NCBI GenBank assembly: GCA_036250225.1
Contig: JAPZLL010000004.1
Coordinates: 1,178,001 to 1,242,000, forward strand
DNA: 64,000 nucleotides
Direction: 5' to 3'
Source: Cercophora sp. LCS_1
Taxonomy: Eukaryota > Ascomycota > Sordariomycetes > Sordariales > Lasiosphaeriaceae
Part shown: piece by piece, positions 1 through 10,186 of the stretch
Layout of the letters: each line of letters starts with the position of its first letter
Position numbering within the stretch: position 1 is the stretch's first letter
Position numbers and translations under genes: made by a program
The notes under the pieces: generated by a model
What the model saw: only the letters and a program-made list of their open reading frames with translations
Databases searched by the model: none
What the model was told of the DNA's origin: nothing

Positions 1-1036
1 TGGTCAACTTGTCCAGCTTCTCCCTGTTCTTACAAAGCAAATATGTGACCCCAGACAACAGAGTGGCTGTAGTTTCACTCCCTCCAATGATCAAAATGGA
101 GCTGTTGGCCTGAATCTTTTCCAAACTGAGTCCCCATTCCTCCCTCTTCTTCAAGAGCCCCTCCACCAAGTCCGGTCTCTCCTTGTCTCCCTCCATTCTC
201 CTCCTCAACTTCTCCATCGTCAACTCCATATGATGCTCCCTCTCCTTGAACAAACTCTTCGGCACCAACTTCATCAAGCCCTCCAATAACCACGGCCACT
301 GCGCAGCGCTCTGGAAGATGGTGCCCGCCCTCGCGAGCGCGAAGATGGCCTTCACCCAGGGGTGATACGCCGAGTTCTCGAGACACCCGAAGCTCTCACC
401 AAACGCCAGGTCACCAATCACGTCAAACGTGGTAAAGTTGTACCACGCCATGATGTCCACTGCCTTGCCGCCCTTACTGTTCTCCCTGAGTCGCCGCAGC
501 AAAAGGTCGATGTAGCCCTTGATGATCGGCTGCTGTTCGCGCATGCTCCGGTCGCTGAAGCCGTGAGCCATGGTGCGGCGGAGTTGGCCGTGTTCGTCGC
601 GCGGGGCGTTGACGATATCTGTCTCCATGTCGTCAAGGGGCTTGTAGAACTTGAGGTTCTTTTCAAACTCGGGTGCGTTGACGCGGTGGCCCATGATGTC
701 TTTCCATGCTGCAGCGGAGGAGAAGGCGAGCTCGTCGGGGGCAATGCGGACGACAGGGCCGTAGCGCTTATGAAGGTCGAGCATGTCGAAGGGCAGGGTG
801 CCACGCGTGTGCCGAAGGACATACCCGAGACGCGTTGCGCGCATGAACAAGGGTCCGGGATAAGAGCGGAGGGGGTGGAGAAAGAGGTTATACAAGATTT
901 GGAGGGTGATGTAGAGGGCGAGCTGGGCGTGTTAGTCGTGGTGGCTTTGGAGTGGGAGCCGGGACGTGTAGATGGGACTCACCAGCCCTCCGACGAGGGT
1001 GATTGTGTTTCCCATGCTCAGACTTCCAAGCGCCAT
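1..1036 (-). CDS. Cytochrome P450 monooxygenase, N-terminal part (cut by window edge)
   Basis: A haem-thiolate monooxygenase of the fungal secondary-metabolism/detoxification kind, probably ER-anchored. The start at 1036 opens a hydrophobic N-terminus. A 60-nt intron (923-982, branch GACTAAC) joins exon 1 to an exon open to the window edge. Visible landmarks are the proline-rich hinge HPLRSYPGP after the anchor, a WxxxxG-like C-helix region (AAWKDIMGHR), and near the edge the I-helix signature GGSETT, where the oxygen-activating Thr lies. The ExxR and haem-Cys motifs would lie outside the window. The hinge and the following residues resemble the CYP65/isotrichodermin C-15 hydroxylase-like group, but that assignment is by resemblance only. 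The frame is uninterrupted. It is divergent from tps1, with about 2.5 kb between them. Confidence 0.88.
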
Positions 1037-1942
1037 GTTGTGGTGTTGACGGACATCAGCGTCCCGAAAGTTTACGGGAGCGAGGATGTGTGGGAGAGCG
1101 AGCTGCACAGGTTTTATCGGGTCTGGTAAAGGTTGCATCCTCATATAAAACCTGGTGGCGTGTTGAAACGAGTGAAGGATTTGCAATCTTTGGACAGATC
1201 TGAGTGGTCAATTTGGTACGAGTACGAGGTTGTAACGTAGTGATCTTGGGGGGCGGGATTGCGAAGTGCCAGCCGCAGGCAATCCGTGGCACGGGGGCCA
1301 GCCGGGTCGCGTAGCCATGGCGGGGATATACGCGGAAGGTGATAAGACCATCAACCAGACTGGCTCGTTACTCATCTTGCTGTTGTTATAACTTATTCCC
1401 GTAACCTGATGACGCCGAGAGAGCTCCATGCAGGGGATGCCTTCCTTCGTTCTAGGCCGACATCTGTGACGAATGGGCTGGTCCCAAAGCCCAGTTTCAG
1501 CCAAGATGCTAGCAACCGTTGCAAGATGGCGTCGCAGGTGATCGCCCTTGGAAATGGTGGACGAATCGGTAGCGTAGCATCTGGAACCGAAACCGAGGGG
1601 TGGGTCCCCATCCAAGTTCTTGGCTCTTGGGTGTGCCATTTCGCGGCAGACGGCCGGCATGGGGCGATCGGATTGCTGGCCCCCGTGGTTTTCCTGCGTA
1701 GGTATTTGTTTATTGCCCCTAGATGGGGACTGAGAATGGTGGCTGCATCACTCCAGGATCAACGTCGGGCTGAGATGGAGTGGAGGCAACCGTGCTAAGA
1801 ACGGCTCAGCTGGGCCTCATGTGGACGTCCCTTTGGCAGATATTGAACGATATGAATGACGGCGCTGCAACGCCAGCAGGCAACCTTATCTGATGACAAG
1901 CACTGGCGACAAAAGGTCAGGGGAAGGCCCCTTTTCGAAAGG

Positions 1943-1959
1943 CACGTGACGTGACGTGG
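1943..1959. promoter_or_regulatory. Overlapping E-box and CRE-like half-sites
   Basis: The 17-bp stretch CACGTGACGTGACGTGG combines a palindromic E-box (CACGTG) with two overlapping TGACGTG cores. bHLH and bZIP (ATF/CREB-type) factors bind such cores in fungi. It lies about 0.9 kb upstream of the P450 start and 1.6 kb upstream of tps1. Which gene it serves, if any, is inference. Confidence 0.35.
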
Positions 1960-3386
1960 TTGCTTGACAGAAAACGGGTGCGAGTTGCAGCGCCGGTGGA
2001 GTCCGTCCAGGCTTTGATCAACGAACAGCTTACAAACATCTGGATTTTGGCTTGAGCCTCATGTCACCTTGCTGAGCACCGAGATGGCAAGCTGCCAACT
2101 GGGCTCGCGTCAACGGGACGAAGGGCCGATCCCGTCGGAAAGAAGGGTTAGGGTTGACATATTCTGACGCGTCGCAAAAAGAAATCTCGCTATCAACTTG
2201 GCGTCTCGTGGAGTACGACATTTGGGTGCAGACTGCGAAATATCGGACGTTGAAAGTGACAAGAATCGGACCGCGCGAATTGGAGGGGGTGGTGCGCGAA
2301 CGATTGGGCTTCGATGGCCGGCGCCCTCCCGGCATCAAGAATTGGGGCCCACCGAGAGCCTTTCGCGGGCACCGGGAAGACGGCTAAACTCGACCGGAGG
2401 AGCATTCGCATGTGGCTTTCTCTGCCTTCTCCACTTGAATGTGCTTTGTCGTCATCATTCCAGCAGTTGTACGCAAGAACCCGATGACAAGCAGCATGCA
2501 GCCGACATGATAAGGAAAGGGCGCGAAACGGGCAAGCTGGAAGTGAAACCACCAGCGAGAAAAGAAAAGAGCAAGATTTTCTGCTCCGTGCAATTGACAG
2601 AAGGCGAGGTTTCTTCCCGGGCGGGTCGTGGGAAGAAGGTCCGAAAGACGAGACGGTCGACGAGAAACTTCTCAGCATGGATCGGTTCGGCGCAATGCAG
2701 GCTTCCCATGCGGTTGATGCGGCTGCATGGGCTCCATCGTGCGCCATTTGGAGCCCCTCTCCCCTGTTTGGCCGGGTCGAAACGGCGAGACTGCGCCCGT
2801 CGCGGCAGCTTGTGCAGCTTGTCTCTGGTCGTTGCGACACGGGCGGTATCTCGGATGGTGAGAGAAGGCAAGCCGACAGTTGCACAATGGTGAGAAGAAA
2901 GGAAAGTGCGCTGCCGGGATTTTATCGTGTTGCAACGGAAGGGCTGCCTTGCTGAGCAGCCGCCGGGTGACAGGGGGGTCGCCTGTGCCGCGCCGCGCAT
3001 CCCTGTTTCCCTGCTAAAAATTACGTCGACGGCTCATCGAAGCTCTGGAAACTGCTTTCCCCTCCAAAAGTTGACCATCCCCGCTTGTTCTTTCTCTTCG
3101 CGTCCTGTCCGAATAAAAGGACGCTGCATCGCTCTCTCCGGTGATGATTGCGCCATGACCCTGTCTCTTCGCTAAGAAAAGCTAGCTGGACCATCCAGTT
3201 TCCCTCCGTTTCTGCCCTGTCATCGTCCCCGCGACGCAAACAGAAAACGTCTTTGGTGCGCGACACCTACAGCTACCGTGGTACCCCGCCTCCGATTGGC
3301 GTCCCGCCCCGCCCGTCCTTCCGACAGCCAAGCTTGTCAGCTTGATCCCTTTTGTTCTTTTCTCGTCACCAGCGCTCTGGTCGACT

Positions 3387-3393
3387 TATAAAA
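3387..3393 (+). promoter_or_regulatory. TATA box of tps1
   Basis: TATAAAA lies 140 bp upstream of the tps1 start codon and is followed by a leader without upstream ATG codons. A strong TATA box fits an inducible, stress-responsive gene. Confidence 0.6.
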
Positions 3394-3532
3394 GACAGGG
3401 ACCGGCTCTAAGCTTCGTTAGTCTCAATTCTCTCACTTGGCCGAGCACCCGCACCATCGGTGACTCGGATCCAAGCGCGAAGCGCCCCTCCAAAAAGTTC
3501 AGATCTCTCGTCCCCACGTTCCCAACGTCACG

Positions 3533-5103
3533 ATGCCTAGCGCCGAAGAGGACCCGACCGGCAGCGGCCGTCTGCTCCTGATTTCGAACCGCCTTCCTAT
3601 TACGATCAAGCGAAGTGAGGATGGCCAGTACGCCTTTTCCATGTCGTCGGGTGGCCTAGTGACCGGTCTCAGTGGTCTTTCCAAGGCCACCAGCTTCCTG
3701 TGGTACGGCTGGCCTGGCCTGGAAGTGCCCGAAGCCGAGGCGGGGCCTATGAAGCAACGCCTCAAGGACGAGCACGGCGCCATTCCGGTCTTCGTTGACA
3801 ACGATCTTGCCGACCGTCATTACAATGGGTTTTCGAGTAGGTTTCCCTGTGTTGCCAATTGGCGCTACCCCGCTGAAAATCGTCTGTGCCAGACTCGATC
3901 TTGTGGCCTTTGTTCCACTACCACCCGGGCGAGATCACGTTTGACGAGCCCTCGTGGGCGGCCTACCGCGAGGTCAACCAGCTGTTTGCCAAAGCTGTTC
4001 TCGATGACGTCCAAGACGGCGACTTGATCTGGGTGCACGACTACCACCTGATGCTGCTTCCGCAGCTGCTCCGCGAGGGGATTTCCCGTACGGGGAAGAA
4101 GGGGGTCAGAATCGGCTTCTTTCTCCACACCCCGTTCCCTAGCAGCGAAATTTACCGGATCCTCCCCGTGCGAGAGCAGTTGCTGCGCGGCGTCCTGGAC
4201 TGCGACCTGATCGGATTCCATACGTACGACTATGCCCGTCACTTTTTGAGCAGCTGCTCGAGAATTCTGCAAACCCCGACCACCCCCAACGGCGTCGATC
4301 ACAACGGCCGCTTCGTGACTGTTGGCGCATTCCCCATTGGCATTGACCCCGAGAAGTTCGTCGAGGGTCTCCAGAAGCCCAAGGTGATCGACCGCATCGC
4401 CGCGCTCAAGCGCAAGTTTGAGGGCGTCAAGTTGATCGTTGGTGTTGACCGGTTGGACTACATCAAGGGAGTGCCGCAAAAGCTTCACGCTATTGAAGTG
4501 TTCTTGACCGAGCACCCTGAATGGATTGGAAAGATTGTCCTCGTCCAAGTGGCAGTGCCCAGTCGCCAGGACGTCGAGGAGTACCAGAATCTTCGCGCCG
4601 TCGTTAACGAGCTCGTCGGCCGCATCAACGGCAAGTTCGGGACCATCGAGTTCATGCCCATCCACTTTTTGCACCAGTCAGTGTCCTTCGATGAACTTAC
4701 CGCACTGTACAACGTCAGTGACGTTTGCCTTGTGAGCTCGACCCGCGATGGCATGAACCTGGTGTCGTACGAGTATATCGCTACCCAGCGCGAGAGGCAT
4801 GGTGTCATGATCCTGTCCGAGTTCACCGGAGCGGCACAGAGCCTTAATGGAAGCCTGATTGTCAATCCCTGGAATACGGAGGAGCTGGCCAACGCAATCC
4901 ACGACGCGGTCACAATGGGCCCTGAGCAGCGCGAGGCCAACTACCGCAAGCTCGAGCGGTATGTGTTCAAGTACACCAGCGCTTGGTGGGGCTCGAGCTT
5001 CGTCAGTGAGCTCCGACGCATCAACCAGGAGGATGCGATCCTTGCCAAGAACTCTACCAACGAGGTTATCGACACCATCACCGGCGACAGCCTGAAGCAG
5101 TGA
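3533..5103 (+). CDS. tps1: Alpha,alpha-trehalose-phosphate synthase (UDP-forming), tps1
   Basis: Transfers glucose from UDP-glucose to glucose-6-phosphate to give trehalose-6-phosphate, the first step of trehalose synthesis. It is cytosolic and also acts as a regulator of glycolytic influx in fungi. Two exons: 3533-3836 and 3893-5103 (intron 56 nt), giving 504 residues, the usual length for a stand-alone GT20 catalytic subunit. Visible motifs are the N-terminal LLLISNRLPITIK and SGGLVTGLSG loops, the WPLFHYHPGE block spanning the splice, VHDYHLMLLPQLLR, GVDRLDYIKGVPQK and the C-terminal DGMNLVSYEY nucleotide-sugar block. There is no phosphatase domain. Splicing at TCGA/AC restores the family-typical NGFSNSILW. 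The frame is intact. A TATA box lies 140 bp upstream. Confidence 0.97.
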
Positions 5104-6398
5104 CTGGGCAGAGTTTGTACAAGGTAGGCATGGGTTTACACGGACGGAGCTGGGTGTTTTTTTTTTCCTTGGCGGCGTTCATGTTGGTTGTGTTTGGGAC
5201 GGAAAATGGGACGGCCGTAGACTTACCGGAGAAGCGTTCGGGTAGTCGGCGACGATGAGCATCAGCGCGCATATCTGCATGTGTTGAGAACTGGCTCTTG
5301 GGATTTTGTTTGCTATTTCGATTCTGAACCTGCTGAAGCCGGTGGCAGCATATACCATATGCATCAATCACATCACGTTGTCAGCAACTTTGTGTCCACG
5401 TTTTTGTTTGGTGGAGTCATTCTCACGTCTACGGACGGGAGGCAATCTTGAACAACAAGCCGTTTGGCTGTGTGGTGTTGAAGCAAAAACTTCGGTTGAT
5501 GCTCAATCAGGCATTCGGTCTTATATTCGACATGTGGATGGTCAAAGGATGTGTGCGTGATTGCGTGTGTCCTGCTCTCTGGAAGAGGCCGGGAAAAGAG
5601 GCTAGAAAGCAGTGGTTAAAGGAGCTCGCAATGGGGTCCCTCACGACTATCTGTCGGCCTGCGGGTGAAGGCGCCGGTCTGGAAATAGTGCCGAAACCAT
5701 CCCCAGCAAAAGGATGGTGAGGAGTTTAGCCTTCTAAGGATTGCTAGGGGCTTAGCTGCAGTCGTGATGCTTGACACGGCTGGACCATGACAGTCGTTTG
5801 TTGGGTTCCAAATGCCACACTGAAGCAGGCGGCAAGGCAGATTTCGCAATTGTTTTTGGGTTTGGGAAGAGCCCCATTGCACGCGCTTTTCAGCGGGCTC
5901 GGGGGGGCCGAGATCTGAGAACAAAGCCATTGTTCCCGATGACCGAACCAGCAAGTGTCCATGACACGGACGAGGAAATGCTCGCATTCGTCCCGACCAG
6001 CGGCCCGGCAAAGGGGCTCAGACCTTGAGTTTGGGGCGCGGTGCAACAGGGGTCTCGGAATCGGCACTCGAACAAAGGAGCGAAGCGAGGAATGCGATCA
6101 GCCTCTTGGCACCAAACCAATTGTATCTTGTTCTTGACGCTCGCGGATCCACTCTGCGGCGGTTTGCCAGCGTCGACAACGACGCATCAGGAAAGAGGCC
6201 AAAACGTGTTTTTTTTGGTTTAATTTATGCAAATGGTAGTCTCATCCTTCTCATGGTTCCTGTCGCTTATCTCAAAAACAGTATCCCCTTTTTTCTTCTC
6301 TTTTCCTGAGCGAACCCGACTGAGACACACATCCGCACTTTGAACACCACCATCCAGCCTCGTTACTATCATCCTGCTTAGGACAGGACAGCGTCCCA
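5104..6398. other. Intergenic region tps1 to MFS transporter
   Basis: It holds the tps1 3' trailer and the promoter of the transporter. Short open frames occur on both strands, but none has family-like composition or plausible splice signals. T-rich tracts flank 5161 and 6211. I see nothing else in it. Confidence 0.6.
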
Positions 6399-8486
6399 AT
6401 GCTATACACATACCGCCTCGCTAGGCGGAAGCTACAGGAACGTCAGGAGAAGAAGTCTCGGGCACCGCAACCGACCCGAGACGAGCAACCTCTCACGACG
6501 GCCTCTCTCGAGACCCAACCTCAACCTCCTACAAACGACGCAAACGACCCAGACACCCCAACGCCATCGTCCACCACAAGGGAGGACAAACCCCCTGAGA
6601 CACCCGAAGAAAAGGCCGAAAAACGTCGTCGTCGAATCTACCGCGCCAAGATCGTCCTCGGTCTCTTTGCGCCGTTCACCCTCTCTGCCCTCGACACAAC
6701 CATTGTCGCCTCGGCCCTCCCGTTTATTGCCGCCGACTTTGGTCAGATTCCCCCCTCCCCTCCCCTCGCCATCCCCAGCATCTCACCCCAACTAACACGT
6801 TTGCCTCCCACAGATCAAATCGCCCAACTGAACTGGATCATCACGGCCTTCAACCTCACCTCGGCCACCTTCCTCCCCTTTTGGGCCCAAACCGCCGACA
6901 TCTGGGGCCGCCACACAACCATTCAACTCTCCATCGTCATCATGACGATCGGCTCGGCCATCTGCACCGGCGCGCCTACGTCGGCGTTCGGCGTCCTGCT
7001 CCTCGGGCGCGCGCTCCAGGGCGTCGGCGCAGCGGGGGTGAACATCTGCGTCCGCACCATCCTTGCCGATCGCGTCGATTTGGCGGAGTATGCCAAGAAC
7101 TGGACCATTTTCGCGCTCATCAGCGCCGTGGGATTCGCGGTCGGGCCCGTGGCGGGCGGGTATCTCACCCAGGTGAGTTGGCGGTGGTGTTTTGGGATTA
7201 ACATCCCCGTTGCGCTTGTTGCGATTGTGCTTGTGGTTTTGTTGCTCAGAAAAGAGCTGTTGGGACCGCAGCCGTTGCCGGAGATTGAGGGGAGCGAGGA
7301 CGGGAGGAGGAAGATGCGGAACAAGGAGACGAAGCGGGGACGGTTTTTGCTACGGTTGGCGACGATCGATTTTGGGGGCCAGGTGTTGTTTCTCGTGGGC
7401 ATCGGGCTGCTGGTGCTTGCGATGACGTGGGCGGGGAGCACGTATGCTTGGGATAGTGCCGAGGTGGTAGCGCCGCTTGTTGTGGGCGGCGTGGTGACGG
7501 CGGGTTGGGTGTGGTATGAGTGGGCGATGGTACCCGGTAGGGTGATGAGTCGTGTTTGGCCGTTGCAGAGGGCCATGATGCCGTGGAAGTTGATGACGAC
7601 GAGGGATATCGGTTTGGTGTTTTATATTGACTTTTGCATTGGCGTGGCCATGTTTGCGGTCATGTACTTTATGGATTTGTATTTTGCGTTGGTGTTGGGG
7701 AATAGCGCGAGTGATGCGGGCGTGGCGTTGTTGTATTTCTTGCCGGGGCTTGGAGGTATGTCTTTTTTTTTCCCCCCCCTTTCTCGGTGTTGGGTGTTGG
7801 TGATGAATACTGACAGCAGAACAGCCGGTGCGTACTCGGCCATGTTCATGAGCAATGTGTTCCCGAAACAGACACAGCCTTCGCTCGTGTTGGCTACGAC
7901 GACGGCCTCGGTCGGTATTTCGGTTCTGGGTTGGGCGACGATGCAGGAGAATATTCCTGTTATTTATGGCATGATGGCACTGACGGGCTACGGCGTTGGC
8001 TTGTCGTTCAACCCGGGGTCGCTTCACGCTTTGGCCTACTTCCCGGAGTTGACGGCGCCCATCCAGTGCTTGGTGTCGTTTTCGAACCCATTTGGTGGAA
8101 CAGTCGGCTTGACGATCATGTCGACTGTTCTCAACAATAAGAGCGGACCCGACGGCTCAGACCCCAAGACAGGCATCATGTGGGCGTTCATCTCCATCAT
8201 CCCCATCATGTGGATGGGCGTTCTCTTTACCCTGTTCTTGGGGAATGTATGGATCAGGCCAATCAAAGAAGGAGGTCACGATGTGGTGGATGGTGTCTGG
8301 CTATGGAGTTGTCTCCGGGGAAAGCCGTTGCCAAAGCGAAAGGTGATCAGGGGGGAGTATCACGGCCTGGAAAAAGCCAATGAGGCAGCTGTCGGTCCAT
8401 CTGGGGTGTTGGGTGCTCCGATTGAGGTTGACGGTGACGGCCGACCCCGATCACCACGACACAATGATGCATCTCAGGTTGTCTAG
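6399..8486 (+). CDS. MFS transporter, multidrug/toxin efflux (DHA) type
   Basis: A major facilitator superfamily proton antiporter-like protein, predicted in the plasma membrane. Two in-frame introns (6742-6813, branch ACTAAC; 7756-7824) interrupt it. The spliced product is about 648 residues. A hydrophilic, basic cytosolic N-terminus of about 85 residues precedes the first helix, which has the DHA signature ALDTTIVASALPFIAADF. The conserved loop 2-3 motif appears as ADIWGRH, and the antiporter motif C region is around GFAVGPVAGGYL. Removal of intron 1 gives DFDQIAQLNW, the usual family reading. The long helix-rich body suits a 12-14 TM fold. The C-terminus is hydrophilic. No biosynthetic cluster surrounds it apart from the P450 5 kb away, so its substrate cannot be named. 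Confidence 0.9.
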   Translation: MLYTYRLARRKLQERQEKKSRAPQPTRDEQPLTTASLETQPQPPTNDANDPDTPTPSSTTREDKPPETPEEKAEKRRRRIYRAKIVLGLFAPFTLSALDTTIVASALPFIAADFGQIPPSPPLAIPSISPQLTRLPPTDQIAQLNWIITAFNLTSATFLPFWAQTADIWGRHTTIQLSIVIMTIGSAICTGAPTSAFGVLLLGRALQGVGAAGVNICVRTILADRVDLAEYAKNWTIFALISAVGFAVGPVAGGYLTQVSWRWCFGINIPVALVAIVLVVLLLRKELLGPQPLPEIEGSEDGRRKMRNKETKRGRFLLRLATIDFGGQVLFLVGIGLLVLAMTWAGSTYAWDSAEVVAPLVVGGVVTAGWVWYEWAMVPGRVMSRVWPLQRAMMPWKLMTTRDIGLVFYIDFCIGVAMFAVMYFMDLYFALVLGNSASDAGVALLYFLPGLGGMSFFFPPLSRCWVLVMNTDSRTAGAYSAMFMSNVFPKQTQPSLVLATTTASVGISVLGWATMQENIPVIYGMMALTGYGVGLSFNPGSLHALAYFPELTAPIQCLVSFSNPFGGTVGLTIMSTVLNNKSGPDGSDPKTGIMWAFISIIPIMWMGVLFTLFLGNVWIRPIKEGGHDVVDGVWLWSCLRGKPLPKRKVIRGEYHGLEKANEAAVGPSGVLGAPIEVDGDGRPRSPRHNDASQVV

Positions 8487-8893
8487 GTTATTGGTGTTGG
8501 GCGGTCACATGTTATTTTTCAGGGGTTGGGCGGGCCGACATCCATCACATAGCCATGTCACCTTCCCAACTGAGCCTTGACGGAAACAAGAACTGGCTAT
8601 TCTGCTTGCATCTCTGAGTCACTGAACCTGGATACTGCTTCTCAACTAAACATTTTTTTTCCAAAACCATTGTAACTTATCCATATCCCGGGATCGCATG
8701 ACCATGTCAGCTTCCCGCGCTTCAGTGCTGCAGCGATATGGTGTTGGTTGGTATTCGGCCGAGTATGAGCCGTGCAGCGGGTAATCCATCCCTCCGAGCA
8801 ACGCAATTCAGCCAAACATAAAACTTGCTCAGTTCAGCGACAACAACAAGAACTCAGCCAACTAACCTCAAGTTTAGCCACCCCAGGATCACC

Positions 8894-9571
8894 ATGCCCC
8901 AACGCCCGATCCCCCAATCCGAATGGATCAAAGTCAAAACAACCCTCCCCTCCCTCCCTCTGCCCCTCAACTCCACCCGTCCCCCAGTGACAACAGACCG
9001 CCTCCTCCTTCGTGCTTTGGTCCCTGAAGACGTCCACGCCCTGCACATCATCCGCACCCAACCCGAAGTCATGATCAACAACCCCACCGGCCGCCCCGAC
9101 AAGGACGTCGAAGACACCAAGCCGCGCCTCGCCGTCTTTCTCCCGCCCAACGATGCCAAAACCTACAATTTCGCCATTTGTCTCAAGGAAACAGGCGAGA
9201 TGATCGGCATGGGCGGGTGTCACAGGATGGCGGCTATTTTCGGTTGGCCAGTGCTGGGGTATCAACTCCGAAAGGAGTACTGGGGACGGGGTCTTGCGAC
9301 TGAGTTTTCGAGGGCGTGGTTGGAGATGTGGTGTAAGCTGCCGAGGGAGGAGGTGGAGGTTGTGGTTGATCCGAGGACCGTTGTTGGTGTTGAGACGGGC
9401 GATGGGCGGGTGAAGGAGCTGATGAGCTCGTGGACGTTGGATGATAATTTGGGGAGTCAACGGGTTCTGGAAAAGGCTGGGTTTGAGAGGTTTTTGGTGC
9501 AGAGGGAGCCGGATTTGAGGGACCCGAGTGTCGAAGTTGATCTTTTGATTTATCGGTTTTCTTGTGAGTGA
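8894..9571 (+). CDS. GNAT-family N-acetyltransferase (RimJ/RimL-like)
   Basis: An acetyl-CoA-dependent N-acetyltransferase of the Acetyltransf_3 type, about 225 residues, single exon. I chose the ATG at 8894 because it sits in an ACC-ATG context just before the conserved TTDRLLLRAL strand; an in-frame upstream ATG at 8825 would add residues unlike the family. The acetyl-CoA-binding motif A reads GYQLRKEYWGRGLATE (Q/RxxGxG/A pattern at WGRGLA). Motif B is the C-terminal NLGSQRVLEKAGFERF, where the Asn and the AGF turn are typical. The fungal members are mostly uncharacterised, so the substrate is unknown. A 21-nt T tract follows about 30 bp after the stop. Confidence 0.88.
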   Translation: MPQRPIPQSEWIKVKTTLPSLPLPLNSTRPPVTTDRLLLRALVPEDVHALHIIRTQPEVMINNPTGRPDKDVEDTKPRLAVFLPPNDAKTYNFAICLKETGEMIGMGGCHRMAAIFGWPVLGYQLRKEYWGRGLATEFSRAWLEMWCKLPREEVEVVVDPRTVVGVETGDGRVKELMSSWTLDDNLGSQRVLEKAGFERFLVQREPDLRDPSVEVDLLIYRFSCE

Positions 9572-10186
9572 GCGCTTTGTGGGTGTGGGTGTAGTGTGCA
9601 TTCTTTTTTTTTTTTTTTTTTTTTCTTTTCTGAATTTGCTTTTATGACGCAGCGGAAATGTACTCACGCCTTTTATACACTTGGCTGAGGCGAGGGCTGT
9701 TGCGGGTTGCAGCAAGATGGCTCCAATCAGTGGCGGCATTTGTTCACCAGGCTCGCAACTCTCTCATTTGATCGGGGGAGCCCGGTCGGTGATGCAGTCA
9801 CAACTCTGGTGCCCTCCCCCTGTCGGGGTGGGAATTGCAGTGAAGGGTCTTGGCGTGAGACTTGCCAAGCATGTGACAAAAAATGGCCCAGCAAAGCCTA
9901 TCTTAAGCGACCTTGATCGGTGAAAATACTGTAATATGTGTTCCTATATTGATCCAAGGCCAAAGATACCTTCTAGAGTGTCTAAAACACTGTTGATACT
10001 ATGAAAATCGCGACCTATTCGATTATTCTCGTTTGACTCTCTTTGGTCTATTTGTTTTGTTCATGACTTCAATGCTTCTGCTCTCACGCGAGTGAAAAGA
10101 GGGGTCAATGGCAGCTTGGCTCTCTCGCTTCCTTCTTCGCCCAAACCCGACTCCCGCCCTTGGGGTATCTCCGACGAGCAAAAGCC
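9572..10186. other. Intergenic region with poly-T tract
   Basis: A run of 21 T lies at 9604-9624, just after the acetyltransferase stop, probably in its trailer. The rest, up to the HET gene start, shows no coding or RNA signal. Confidence 0.6.

Larger units (their letters stand above)
1037..3532. other. Long intergenic region between P450 and tps1
   Basis: No convincing coding sequence was found on either strand in 2.5 kb: the open frames present have no recognisable composition or splice structure. The stretch next to tps1 is pyrimidine-rich on the plus strand and holds a TATA box. It probably contains the regulatory regions and leaders of the two divergent genes. Confidence 0.6.

Noticed and set aside
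362..1129. Plus-strand open frame of 255 codons across the P450
   Set aside because: It is antisense to a clear P450 reading frame with intron, I-helix and hinge motifs; its length is due to GC-rich codon bias.
2193..2893. Overlapping frames of about 230 codons on both strands between P450 and tps1
   Set aside because: No family-like segments, no splice structure, Arg/Ser/Pro-rich random composition, and the two strands are open at once.
3865..4674. Minus-strand 269-codon frame inside tps1
   Set aside because: Antisense shadow of the trehalose-phosphate synthase exon.
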